Under the pieces are notes generated by a model. The model was given only the letters and a program-made list of their open reading frames with translations. It was not told the DNA's origin and made no database searches. Of a stretch of 12,531 nt of DNA, positions 1 through 7,537 are shown in pieces; the first letter of the stretch is position 1; every line of letters starts with the position of its first letter. Where the stretch lies: NCBI GenBank assembly GCA_031547595.1, contig JAVBRU010000027.1:1-12531 (forward strand), in the 5' to 3' direction. This DNA comes from JAVBRU01 sp031547595. GTDB taxonomy: Bacteria > Bacillota > Clostridia > Christensenellales > Aristaeellaceae. A program made the translations under genes and the position numbers.

Positions 1-1
1 G

Positions 2-1606
2 CCCCGCGAAGGCGGCTTTGGCCGTCCGTCCGGGGATAGCCGCTCCTTCGAGAAGAAGCCCTTCACGCCCCGCGAGGGCGGTTCTGGCCGTCCGTCCGGG
101 GATAATCGCTCCTTCGAGAAGAAGCCTTTCACCCCGCGCGAAGGTGGCTTTGGCCGTCCGTCCGGGGATAGCCGCTCCTTCGAGAAGAAGCCCTTCACGC
201 CCCGCGAAGGCGGCTTTGGCCGTCCGTCCGGGGAAAAACGCTCTTTTGATAAAAAACCCGCCGAACCGGCCTATTCTGCCGTTCGCATGGCCGCGCTGGA
301 GGCTTTTGAAGCCGTCATGCACGAGGACGCGTTTGCGTCCATGTCTATTGACGACACGCTTCGCGCCGCCAACCTCTCCCAGTTGGATAAGCGCCTGTGC
401 ACCAGCATTGTGTACTTGACGCTGGAAAACCTGACGCGCATTGATTTTGCACTGAACAAGTTTTTGCAAGAGAGCGAATCGCTGCCCCCGCGTGTGCGCG
501 ATATTTTGCGCATCAGCGCCAGCCAGATTTTGTTCCAGGACAAGGTGCCGGACAGTGCTGCCGTCAACGAAGCGGTGAAGCTGACCCGTACGATTGGTGC
601 GGAAGGGCTGACCGGCCTTGTGAACGGCGTGCTGCGCAACCTCATCCGCCAGATTGACGAGATTGAATGGCCAAAGCCCGAGGAAGGCGCGCATTATCTG
701 TCTGTGATGTTCTCTGTGCCCCTGTGGCTGTGCGAAAAGCTGATCGCTGCCTATGGCGAGGAAACCGCCAAGGAAATCTGCGCTTTCCGCACCGACAAGC
801 ACTTTATGACACTGCGCCCCAACATGATGCAGTTGACGGACGCGCAGCTGGAAGAGCTATTGGAGAAAAAAGTGTGGGATGTGACGCCGGGCAGCATCCC
901 CCATGCCTACCGCGTGCGCGAGGCATCAGAAATCGCCCGCGATTTGGATTACCTGGCGGGCAAGTTTTCCATCCAGGGCGAGAGCAGTATGCTGGCCGCG
1001 CAGGCGTTGGATGTGCGCCGGGGCATGCAGGTGCTGGACTGCTGCGCTGCGCCGGGCGGCAAAACGGCTTATATTGCCGAAACACTGCAGGGCACCGGCC
1101 GCGTGTACGCGTGGGATTTGCACGAGCACCGGGTGGCGCTGATCCGTGCGATGATGAAGCGCCTGCGGCTGGATAATATCCGTCCCGCTGTGCGCGATGC
1201 CACGCAGCTGAAGGAAGACCTGATTGGCATGCTGGACGCAGTGCTGCTGGATGCGCCGTGCAGCGGCCTTGGCGTGATGGACAACAAGCCGGACATCAAG
1301 CACCGCGTGACGGAGCAGTCGATTGAAGAGCTGGTGGCGCTTCAGCGCCAGCTGATGGACACCTGCAGCCAATACGTGAAGCGCGGCGGCACGTTTGTAT
1401 ACTCTACATGCAGTTTTTTGCCGGAAGAGAATACAGAGCAGGTGAAGCGGTTCCTTCTTGATCATCCGGAGTTTGTGTTGGCGAGTTTGCCCGCCAGCAT
1501 GGAGGAGCGGTTCCGCGCCGAGGCGGGCGAATACGGCCTGCAGCTGCTGCCGCACCGGGACGGCGTGGAAGGCTTCTTTATCGCACGAATGAAAAAAGTA
1601 AAATGA
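2..1606 (+). CDS. rsmB: 16S rRNA m5C967 methyltransferase RsmB with repeat-rich N-terminal tail (5' partial)
   Basis: Methylates C5 of cytosine 967 in 16S rRNA using S-adenosylmethionine. The reading frame is open to the left edge, so the true start is outside the window. The family core begins near the ATG at 287. Counting from that Met, residues 1-135 are a NusB-like RNA-binding domain and the rest is a Rossmann methyltransferase. Motif I (DCCAAPGGKT) is at 251-260. Motif IV (DAPCSG) has Cys325. Motif VI (STCS) has the likely nucleophile Cys375. Upstream of that Met and in the same frame are about 95 residues built from four copies of a 22-residue Gly/Arg/Lys/Ser/Pro-rich repeat, which I take to be a disordered RNA-binding tail. 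The ATG at 287 has no clear Shine-Dalgarno sequence, which supports a start further upstream. The next gene, rlmN, follows after 16 nt, as in the Bacillus def-fmt-rsmB-rlmN cluster. Function is near certain; the length of the tail is unknown. Confidence 0.95.
   Translation, partial: PREGGFGRPSGDSRSFEKKPFTPREGGSGRPSGDNRSFEKKPFTPREGGFGRPSGDSRSFEKKPFTPREGGFGRPSGEKRSFDKKPAEPAYSAVRMAALEAFEAVMHEDAFASMSIDDTLRAANLSQLDKRLCTSIVYLTLENLTRIDFALNKFLQESESLPPRVRDILRISASQILFQDKVPDSAAVNEAVKLTRTIGAEGLTGLVNGVLRNLIRQIDEIEWPKPEEGAHYLSVMFSVPLWLCEKLIAAYGEETAKEICAFRTDKHFMTLRPNMMQLTDAQLEELLEKKVWDVTPGSIPHAYRVREASEIARDLDYLAGKFSIQGESSMLAAQALDVRRGMQVLDCCAAPGGKTAYIAETLQGTGRVYAWDLHEHRVALIRAMMKRLRLDNIRPAVRDATQLKEDLIGMLDAVLLDAPCSGLGVMDNKPDIKHRVTEQSIEELVALQRQLMDTCSQYVKRGGTFVYSTCSFLPEENTEQVKRFLLDHPEFVLASLPASMEERFRAEAGEYGLQLLPHRDGVEGFFIARMKKVK
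5..268 (+). repeat. 66-bp tandem repeat encoding 22-residue units in RsmB tail
   Basis: Four units start at 5, 71, 137 and 203, exactly 66 bp apart, in frame with rsmB; the fourth diverges in its second half (from about 233). Each unit encodes a GRPSG core followed by a basic/aromatic SFEKKPF segment and PREGG. Differences between units are few (one Phe to Ser, one Ser to Asn, some silent changes). This suggests recent expansion, and copy number may vary between strains. The array continues past the left edge. Confidence 0.95.
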
Positions 1607-1622
1607 TTACAGGAGCGGGCAA

Positions 1623-2657
1623 ATGACAGAAGTCATGGGGTTGTACCTGGACGAACTGAAAGCCTATCTGACGGCGATGGGGGAAAAGCCTTTCCGCGCC
1701 GATCAGCTTTTTGCGTGGCTGCATCAGGGCGCGAGGTTTGATCAAATGCTCAATTTGCCCGCCACCTTGCGTGAAAAACTGAAGGCGGACGCCATCGACC
1801 AGCCCGTTACCGTGCTGGAAAAACAGGTATCCGCACTGGATGGCACACAAAAAATGCTGTTTGCGCTGCCGGGTGGCGACTGCGTGGAGGGCGTGCTGAT
1901 GCGCTATCACCACGGCAGCACGCTGTGCATCTCCACGCAGGTGGGGTGCAAAATGGGCTGCCGTTTTTGCGCCAGCACGCTGGATGGGTGCGTCCGAAAC
2001 CTCACCGCAGCGGAAATGCTGGGGCAGGTGCAGTGCGCCAATGCAGCACTGGCGGGCGAGCGCGTCCACAACATCGTGCTGATGGGCAGCGGAGAGCCGC
2101 TGGATAACTACGACAACACGGTGCGTTTTTTGCGGCTGGTGAGCCACGAAAAGGGCCTGAACATTGGCCTTCGACATATATCGCTGAGCACCTGCGGCCT
2201 GGTGCCGCAGATGCGGCGCTTTGCGCTGGAGGGGCTGCCCGTCACGCTGTCGCTGTCTTTGCACGCGCCAAATGACGATATCAGGCAGCGCGTGATGCCC
2301 ATTGCGCAGCGTTATTCTATTGATGAAACATTGGATGCCTGTAAATACTATATAGACAAGACCGGCCGCCGCGTGGTGATCGAGTATGCGCTGATGGATG
2401 GCATCAATGCGTCCACCGCGTGCGCGCAGCAGCTGGCCGCCCGCCTTCGCGGTATGCAGTGCCATGTGAATGTGATTCCGCTCAACACCGTGAAGGAACG
2501 GGATTTGTATGGCGTGAGCGAGACACAGGTGCGGGAGTTTTTGAAAACCCTGGAGGCGCTGCACATTTCGGCCACACGCAGACGGGAAATGGGCGATGAT
2601 ATTGAGGGTGCTTGCGGGCAGCTGCGCAAAAAACGGTTGGAGGAGGCACGGAGATGA
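1623..2657 (+). CDS. rlmN: Dual-specificity 23S rRNA A2503 / tRNA A37 C2-methyltransferase RlmN (radical SAM)
   Basis: Radical-SAM enzyme that methylates C2 of A2503 in 23S rRNA; characterised members also act on A37 of some tRNAs. The 344-residue length is normal. The radical-SAM cluster motif CX3CX2C is Cys109, Cys113 and Cys116. Cys102, seven residues earlier, matches the resolving cysteine of the E. coli enzyme. Cys331 in the C-terminal ACGQL motif matches the methyl-carrying cysteine. The GEPLDNYDN segment is the usual SAM-binding GEPLxN motif. The ATG at 1623 is preceded by AGGAG at 1611-1615. The stop overlaps the next gene as ATGA (2654-2657). All catalytic residues are present. Confidence 0.97.
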   Translation: MTEVMGLYLDELKAYLTAMGEKPFRADQLFAWLHQGARFDQMLNLPATLREKLKADAIDQPVTVLEKQVSALDGTQKMLFALPGGDCVEGVLMRYHHGSTLCISTQVGCKMGCRFCASTLDGCVRNLTAAEMLGQVQCANAALAGERVHNIVLMGSGEPLDNYDNTVRFLRLVSHEKGLNIGLRHISLSTCGLVPQMRRFALEGLPVTLSLSLHAPNDDIRQRVMPIAQRYSIDETLDACKYYIDKTGRRVVIEYALMDGINASTACAQQLAARLRGMQCHVNVIPLNTVKERDLYGVSETQVREFLKTLEALHISATRRREMGDDIEGACGQLRKKRLEEARR

Positions 2658-3364
2658 AAGTCGTAACCAGGACGCACCAGGGCAATGTGCGCGTTATGAA
2701 TCAGGATTCCGTGTTGCAGCAGGAGGGCCGCTACAGCCTGTATGGCGTGGCAGACGGCATGGGCGGGCACAAGGCCGGGGATGTGGCAAGCCGCATGACG
2801 GTGCTGCTGGTGGCGCGCGTGCTGGAAGGCGCACCGCCGGACGAGCAAATGCTGCGCGCCGCAATCGAAGAGGTGAACCAGCTGGTATTTGAAGAGCAGA
2901 TGAAAAGTGAAGACCTGCGCGGCATGGGCACCACCCTGACGCTGCTGTGGGACGACGAGGAAGGACGTCTTCTGCTGGGGCATGTGGGCGACAGCCGCGC
3001 GTATTTGCAGCGGGATGGAAAGCTGACCCAGCTGACGAGCGACCATTCCATGGTAGGCGAGATGGTACGAAGCGGACTCATTACCCCCGCGCAGGCCAGC
3101 AAGCATCCCTACCGCAACATCATTACGCGCGCCATTGGCACCAGCCAGAACATCGTGGTGGACGTGGTGGAGGTGGAAAAGCGAAAGGGCGATCTGTTTT
3201 TGATCTGCTCGGACGGTTTGACAGAGCATGTGCCGGACGAGCAGATTGAGCTGACGCTGAAGCGCCTGCCGATGGAGGAAGCATCGGACAGGCTGCTGCA
3301 GCTGGCGCTGGAGGGCGGCGGGCGCGATAATGTGACGCTGCTGCTCGCGGAGGTGCCGCTATGA
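2654..3364 (+). CDS. prpC: PP2C-family Ser/Thr protein phosphatase (PrpC/Stp type)
   Basis: Metal-dependent protein phosphatase that reverses phosphorylation by the PASTA kinase encoded next to it. The protein has 236 residues, all of it the PP2C domain, which is typical of bacterial Stp/PrpC. Visible motifs in order: NQD (16-18), VADGMGGHKAGD (32-43), GTT (92-94), GHVGDSRAYL (109-118), SDH (129-131), ICSDGLTEHV (184-193) and GRDNVT (223-228). The Asp residues in DGMGG, SDGL and GRDN are the metal ligands. I chose the ATG at 2654 because a strong GGAGGAGG lies just upstream (2639-2646) and the ATG overlaps the rlmN stop as ATGA. A TTG 42 nt upstream in frame is an unlikely start. The 3' end overlaps the kinase gene as ATGA (3361-3364). 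Confidence 0.95.
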   Translation: MKVVTRTHQGNVRVMNQDSVLQQEGRYSLYGVADGMGGHKAGDVASRMTVLLVARVLEGAPPDEQMLRAAIEEVNQLVFEEQMKSEDLRGMGTTLTLLWDDEEGRLLLGHVGDSRAYLQRDGKLTQLTSDHSMVGEMVRSGLITPAQASKHPYRNIITRAIGTSQNIVVDVVEVEKRKGDLFLICSDGLTEHVPDEQIELTLKRLPMEEASDRLLQLALEGGGRDNVTLLLAEVPL

Positions 3365-5052
3365 CGATAGGCACTGTGCTGGATGGGCGCTACGAGCTGA
3401 AAGAGTTTGTGGGCAAGGGCGGTATGGCGCTGGTATACCGCGCGATTGACCTGCGCACCGGGCATTCGGTGGCGGTCAAAATCCTGCGGCCGGAGTTTAA
3501 TGAGGACGTGGAGTTTCTGGCGCGTTTCCAGAGGGAGGCGACAACCGCCAGCAAGATGAGCCATCACAACATCGTGAACCTGCTGGATGTTGGCAAAGAC
3601 GGCAGCTATCAGTACCTGGTGATGGAGTATGTGAAGGGCAAGACGCTCAAAGAAGTGCTGGAAGAGAAGGGCGCTTTGCCGCCGCCCATTGCGGCGCAGA
3701 TCGCCATCCGCATATTATCCGCGCTGCAGCATGCGCACAACAACGGCATCATTCACCGCGATATCAAGCCGCAGAACATCCTGGTGCACTCCGAAGGCCA
3801 TGTGAAGGTGGCGGACTTTGGCATTGCGCGGGTGGCGGGCAGCAACACGATATCCAAGGCGGACAGCGTGATGGGCTCCGTGCACTATTTTTCGCCGGAG
3901 CAGGCGCGGGGCGAGGATGTGAGCAGCGCCAGCGACCTGTACAGCGTGGGCGTGGTGCTTTATGAAATGCTGACCGGTGTTGTGCCCTTTGATGGGGAAA
4001 CGCCGGTGGTGATCGCCCTGCAGCATTTGAGCGGCAAGGCCAGGCCGGTCAGCGAACTGAAGGAAGGCATTCCCCACGCGATGGAGCGGGTGGTGATGAA
4101 GGCGATGGAGGTCAAGCCCGAGCACCGCTATCAAAGCGCGCTGGAGATGGCGCAGGATTTGCACCGCGCGCTGCACGAGCCGGACGGCGAGTGGATGGGC
4201 CGCAGCCAGGATAAGCCGATCCCGGGTATAGCGCAGGTGGGCGCATCGCAGCAAACCGGGCGTCACCCCAAGGTGAAAAGAAATGTGCCGGTGGGGCGTT
4301 GGCTGGCCGTGCTGGCGCTGGCCGCGCTGGTGATGTTTGCGCTGGGGCGCGGCGCGGTGATGATCTATGACCAGATCATCAATACCACCTCTGCGCCATA
4401 CCTGGTGGGCGAAACGGAGGACAACGCCATTCGCCTGGCTAAGCGTGCGCAGCTCAAGCCCCAGGTGGTACGGGTGAGCGACGATGTGGTGCCGCTTGGC
4501 ATTGTGATACTGCAAACCCCCGAATACGAAACCGTGATGAAGAAAAACGACACCATTTTGCTGACGGTGTCCAGCGGCCCCAGCGAGCAATCCGTCCCTG
4601 CCATTACCGGCATGCTGGAGGCCGATGCCCGCCTGGTGGTAGAAAAAGTGGGGCTGACCCTGCTGGCACTGCCGGATCGCGTGCTGTCTGCCGAAGCCTA
4701 TGGCACGGTGCTTTCTCAATCCCCTCTGTACAACGAAAAGCTGTCGGTGGGCGGGATTGTGAAGGTGACGCTCAGCGGCGGTTGCGTGACGGTGCCGAAC
4801 CTTGTCAACCAGAAGATCGAAGATGCGATGAAGTTTATCGACCAGGAAAACCTGATTTTATCCGAGCGGAAGAATATTGAGATTGCGGACCCGGCAATGG
4901 CAGGCCTGGTGGCAGCGCAGCTGTTTAAGGACAGCCAGTCGAAAGAGTATAAGGTCGGCGAACAGGTGATGCAGCAAACGATGGTGGAGCTGGCGGTGTA
5001 TGTGCTGGCGCCAACGGCCACGCCCGCGCCGGAAGGGACGAGCACGCCATGA
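3361..5052 (+). CDS. prkC: Membrane PASTA-domain Ser/Thr protein kinase (PrkC/StkP/PknB type)
   Basis: Eukaryotic-type kinase that senses muropeptides or lipid II outside the cell and phosphorylates cytoplasmic targets in cell-wall growth, translation and spore germination. The protein has 563 residues. The kinase domain (about 10-270) has the glycine loop GKGGMALVY (18-26), Lys40 in VAVK, the catalytic loop HRDIKPQN (132-139, Asp134), DFG (152-154) and SPEQARG (178-184). The activation loop (about 155-177) is rich in Ser/Thr, as expected for autophosphorylation. A basic linker leads to one membrane segment (about 314-336), then about three PASTA-like repeats (about 343-406, 410-473 and 476-549). 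The C-terminal end is Pro/Thr-rich. The gene overlaps its phosphatase upstream and rsgA downstream by ATGA. The third PASTA repeat is the most divergent. Confidence 0.96.
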   Translation: MTIGTVLDGRYELKEFVGKGGMALVYRAIDLRTGHSVAVKILRPEFNEDVEFLARFQREATTASKMSHHNIVNLLDVGKDGSYQYLVMEYVKGKTLKEVLEEKGALPPPIAAQIAIRILSALQHAHNNGIIHRDIKPQNILVHSEGHVKVADFGIARVAGSNTISKADSVMGSVHYFSPEQARGEDVSSASDLYSVGVVLYEMLTGVVPFDGETPVVIALQHLSGKARPVSELKEGIPHAMERVVMKAMEVKPEHRYQSALEMAQDLHRALHEPDGEWMGRSQDKPIPGIAQVGASQQTGRHPKVKRNVPVGRWLAVLALAALVMFALGRGAVMIYDQIINTTSAPYLVGETEDNAIRLAKRAQLKPQVVRVSDDVVPLGIVILQTPEYETVMKKNDTILLTVSSGPSEQSVPAITGMLEADARLVVEKVGLTLLALPDRVLSAEAYGTVLSQSPLYNEKLSVGGIVKVTLSGGCVTVPNLVNQKIEDAMKFIDQENLILSERKNIEIADPAMAGLVAAQLFKDSQSKEYKVGEQVMQQTMVELAVYVLAPTATPAPEGTSTP

Positions 5053-5936
5053 ATCAGGGCATTATCGTTCGTGGCATTGGCAGCTTTTACACCGTGCGAA
5101 CCGTGGAGGGCGAGGAGTTCATTACCCGCGCGAAGAAGAAATTCCGCCGCCTGCGCCTGACCCCGATGGTGGGGGACAACGTGATGTTCTCCATGGGCGA
5201 GGTGGGGGAGGAGCAGGGCTGGCTGGAGGAAATTTTGCCCCGCGATAACCAGTGTTTGCGCCCACCGGTGGCCAATGTGACGCTGTTGGCGATTGTGATT
5301 GCGCCGCATCCCGCGCCGGATTATCTGCTGGTGGATAAGCTATTGATGGCAGCGCACCGGCAGCGCATCCGCGCCGTGCTGGTGGTCAATAAATGCGACA
5401 TGGATGCCGGGCAGGCAGTGCAGACCTTTGTGCAAAGCGATTATCAGGGTGCGGATGTGGCTGTGCTGCCCGTCAGCGCACAAAATGGCGAGGGTCTGGA
5501 CGCGCTGCAGGGCCAGATGATCGGCCAGCGGACGTGCTTTCTGGGGCAATCGGGCGTGGGAAAATCCACGCTGATCAATACCCTGTTCAGCCTGGGGCTG
5601 CAAACGGGCGAGATCAGTCCCAAAATCCTGCGCGGCAAGAACACCACGCGCCACTGCGAGCTGTTTTTCCTAAACGGCCTGGCGGTTTTTGACACGCCAG
5701 GCTTCAGCCTGCTGGAGCTAGAAGATTTGTTTGATCCCGTGCTGCTGATGGACGATTATCCGGAGTTTGAGCCGTATCGGGGGCAGTGTCGATTTTCGCC
5801 CTGTTATCATGATAGCGAGCCGGGCTGCGCCGTCAAAGCGGCGGTGCAGGACGGGCGGATTGCCAAGGAACGTATGAAACGCTATCAGCTGCTGCTTGCC
5901 CAGTACAGGCAGGCCTGGAAGGAGCGCTATGATTAA
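5049..5936 (+). CDS. rsgA: Ribosome small-subunit-dependent circularly permuted GTPase RsgA
   Basis: GTPase that binds the 30S subunit late in its assembly and helps check the decoding site. The 295-residue protein has an N-terminal OB fold (about 1-70). The permuted GTPase domain then shows G4 (NKCD, 114-117), G5-like VSA (142-144), G1 (GQSGVGKST, 166-174) and G3 (DTPG, 215-218). The C-terminal zinc site is formed by Cys247, Cys252, His254 and Cys260. This motif order, G4 before G1, is diagnostic of the YjeQ/YloQ family. The ATG at 5049 overlaps the kinase stop as ATGA. The tail overlaps rpe by 8 nt. In Bacillus, PrkC phosphorylates RsgA, which fits the adjacency. Confidence 0.96.
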   Translation: MNQGIIVRGIGSFYTVRTVEGEEFITRAKKKFRRLRLTPMVGDNVMFSMGEVGEEQGWLEEILPRDNQCLRPPVANVTLLAIVIAPHPAPDYLLVDKLLMAAHRQRIRAVLVVNKCDMDAGQAVQTFVQSDYQGADVAVLPVSAQNGEGLDALQGQMIGQRTCFLGQSGVGKSTLINTLFSLGLQTGEISPKILRGKNTTRHCELFFLNGLAVFDTPGFSLLELEDLFDPVLLMDDYPEFEPYRGQCRFSPCYHDSEPGCAVKAAVQDGRIAKERMKRYQLLLAQYRQAWKERYD

Positions 5937-6570
5937 GATTTTGCCATCGCTGTTGGCTGCAGACGCCCTCCATATGCACCGTGATATTGAAAGAATGCTG
6001 GCAGCCGGGGCGGATGGGCTGCATCTGGACATCATGGATGCGCACTTTGTGCCAAACCTCAGTTTCAGCCCCGCGCTGTGCAAGGCGGTACATGCGGCAT
6101 TTCCGGATATGCATCTGGATGTGCATTTGATGATGGACGAGCCGCTTCGCTATGCCGGGGCGTTTGCAGAAGGCGGCGCAAGTGCGATCACGCTGCATGC
6201 CGAGGTGTCCGGCGATTTGGCGGGGGATATGCGAAGGCTGCGGGAGCTTCGGGTGTTTCCCGGCGCGTCTGTGAAGCCCGGTACGCCGGTGGAGGTATTG
6301 TACCCGGTACTTTCACAAATGGCCAGGGTGCTGATTATGACGGTGGAGCCGGGGTTTGGCGGGCAGACGTTTATGCCGCAGCAGGTGGAAAAAATCTGCA
6401 AGCTGCGTGAGCAGGGCTTTACAGGAGAAATCCTGGTGGACGGGGGCGTTGGGCTGCAAAATGCACGCCTGCTGGCCGAGGCGGGCGCGACCATGCTGGT
6501 GATGGGCACGGCGCTGTTCACTGCGGCGGACGCGGCCGCATATATCGCAAAATGCAAGGAGCTTTCATGA
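5929..6570 (+). CDS. rpe: Ribulose-phosphate 3-epimerase
   Basis: Interconverts ribulose 5-phosphate and xylulose 5-phosphate in the non-oxidative pentose phosphate pathway, in the cytoplasm. The protein has 213 residues and a TIM-barrel fold. Metal ligands are His32 and Asp34 (LHLDIMDAHFVPN), His66 (VHLMM) and Asp171 (VDGGV); Asp34 and Asp171 are the acid/base pair. The phosphate-binding segments EPGFGGQ (140-146) and VMGTALF (191-197) are intact. The ATG at 5929 has a good ribosome binding site (AAGGAG, 5919-5924) and begins inside the end of rsgA. A TTG 33 nt upstream is in frame but less likely. In Bacillus thiN follows rpe; here rsmA follows instead, with an ATGA overlap. Confidence 0.96.
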   Translation: MIKILPSLLAADALHMHRDIERMLAAGADGLHLDIMDAHFVPNLSFSPALCKAVHAAFPDMHLDVHLMMDEPLRYAGAFAEGGASAITLHAEVSGDLAGDMRRLRELRVFPGASVKPGTPVEVLYPVLSQMARVLIMTVEPGFGGQTFMPQQVEKICKLREQGFTGEILVDGGVGLQNARLLAEAGATMLVMGTALFTAADAAAYIAKCKELS

Positions 6571-7382
6571 AAAAACAACAGGGCTATCACCACAAGCACA
6601 GCCTGGGGCAGAATTTTATCACCGACGACGCGCTGTTTGAGCAGCTGGTGGATGCCGCAGGTGTGGGCGAAAGCGATACTGTGCTGGAGATCGGCGCAGG
6701 CGCAGGCGGCATGACCGCTGTGCTGGGCAGGCGCTGCAAGCAAGTGGTGGCGCTGGAGATCGATCACGACCTCATCCCCATCCTGCGGGTGACGTTGCTT
6801 CGCTACCCCAACGTCACGTTGGTGGAAGGGGATGTGATGCGCGTCAATCTGCCGCAGATCACAGCGGGGCTTGGCGCTTTCCATGTGGTGGCCAATATTC
6901 CGTACTATCTGACCACCGATTTGATGGTGATGCTGCTGTCCTCCAAGCTGCCCATTTTGTCCATCAATGTGATGGTGCAAAAAGAAGCGGCAGAGCGTAT
7001 ACTGGCCACGCCTGGCGGCAAGGAATACGGCATGCTGGCAGTGCGCTCGCAGCTGTATACCACACCGCGCATTGCGCTGGACGTGCCTGCGGCGTGCTTT
7101 ACTCCACCACCCAAGGTGGACAGCGCGTTTGTGGTGATGCCAAAGCGCGACTGCAGCGGGGATATTGCCTGCGATGATGCGATGACCCTGCGGGTTGCCA
7201 CTGCCGCATTTGCCATGCGCCGCAAAACACTGCTCAACAACCTGATGACTGCCTTTGCGGTATCGCGGGAGGTGGCGCAGCAATGGCTGACTGCCTGCGG
7301 TGTGCCGCTGGCCGCGCGTGGGGAAACACTGCCACTTTCTAAGTTTATGGAGCTTGCCGCATGGAAAGAAAACAACAAGTAA
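6567..7382 (+). CDS. rsmA: 16S rRNA A1518/A1519 dimethyltransferase RsmA (KsgA)
   Basis: Dimethylates N6 of two adjacent adenines at the 3' end of 16S rRNA, a late 30S maturation step; loss usually gives kasugamycin resistance. The protein has 271 residues. Visible motifs: SLGQNF (12-17), the SAM-binding loop EIGAGAGGMT (41-50), the acidic residue in ALEID (62-66), GDVM (88-91), the catalytic NIPYYL (110-115) and the family segment FTPPPKVDSAF (178-188). The C-terminal helical domain includes RRKTLLNNL (218-226). I chose the ATG at 6567 (AGGAG at 6557-6561, ATGA overlap with rpe). An in-frame ATG at 6552 lacks a ribosome binding site. It is the last gene of the operon. In Bacillus ksgA lies elsewhere, so its place here is a local arrangement. 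Confidence 0.96.
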   Translation: MKKQQGYHHKHSLGQNFITDDALFEQLVDAAGVGESDTVLEIGAGAGGMTAVLGRRCKQVVALEIDHDLIPILRVTLLRYPNVTLVEGDVMRVNLPQITAGLGAFHVVANIPYYLTTDLMVMLLSSKLPILSINVMVQKEAAERILATPGGKEYGMLAVRSQLYTTPRIALDVPAACFTPPPKVDSAFVVMPKRDCSGDIACDDAMTLRVATAAFAMRRKTLLNNLMTAFAVSREVAQQWLTACGVPLAARGETLPLSKFMELAAWKENNK

Positions 7383-7490
7383 GTTGCATCATTTAATATG
7401 AAAGAACGCTGTTTTGAGGATTATTTTATGAAATAGCGCAAAATATTTCTTTTTATTTGGCTCTACTCAAATGTTTAGCATAGAACCGAT

Positions 7491-7526
7491 AAACAAAGGC
7501 GCTTGATTTCTCAAGCGCCTTTGTTT
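7491..7526. terminator. Bidirectional rho-independent terminator between rsmA and pckA
   Basis: A perfect 16-bp stem (7491-7506 with 7511-7526) closes a 4-nt TTTC loop. The arms run AAACAAAGGCGCTTGA and its complement, so each strand ends in a U-rich run after a GC core. It lies between two convergent genes and can serve both. The stretch 7383-7490 between rsmA and the stem holds no gene that I can support. Confidence 0.9.
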
Positions 7527-7537
7527 ATATGGATAGA

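Noticed and set aside
2612..2653. Upstream TTG start for the PP2C phosphatase
   Set aside because: It lacks a ribosome binding site and adds residues not seen in the family; the ATG at 2654 has a strong site and the ATGA overlap.
7398..7436. 12-residue open frame after rsmA
   Set aside because: No ribosome binding site, too short, and no other supporting signal.
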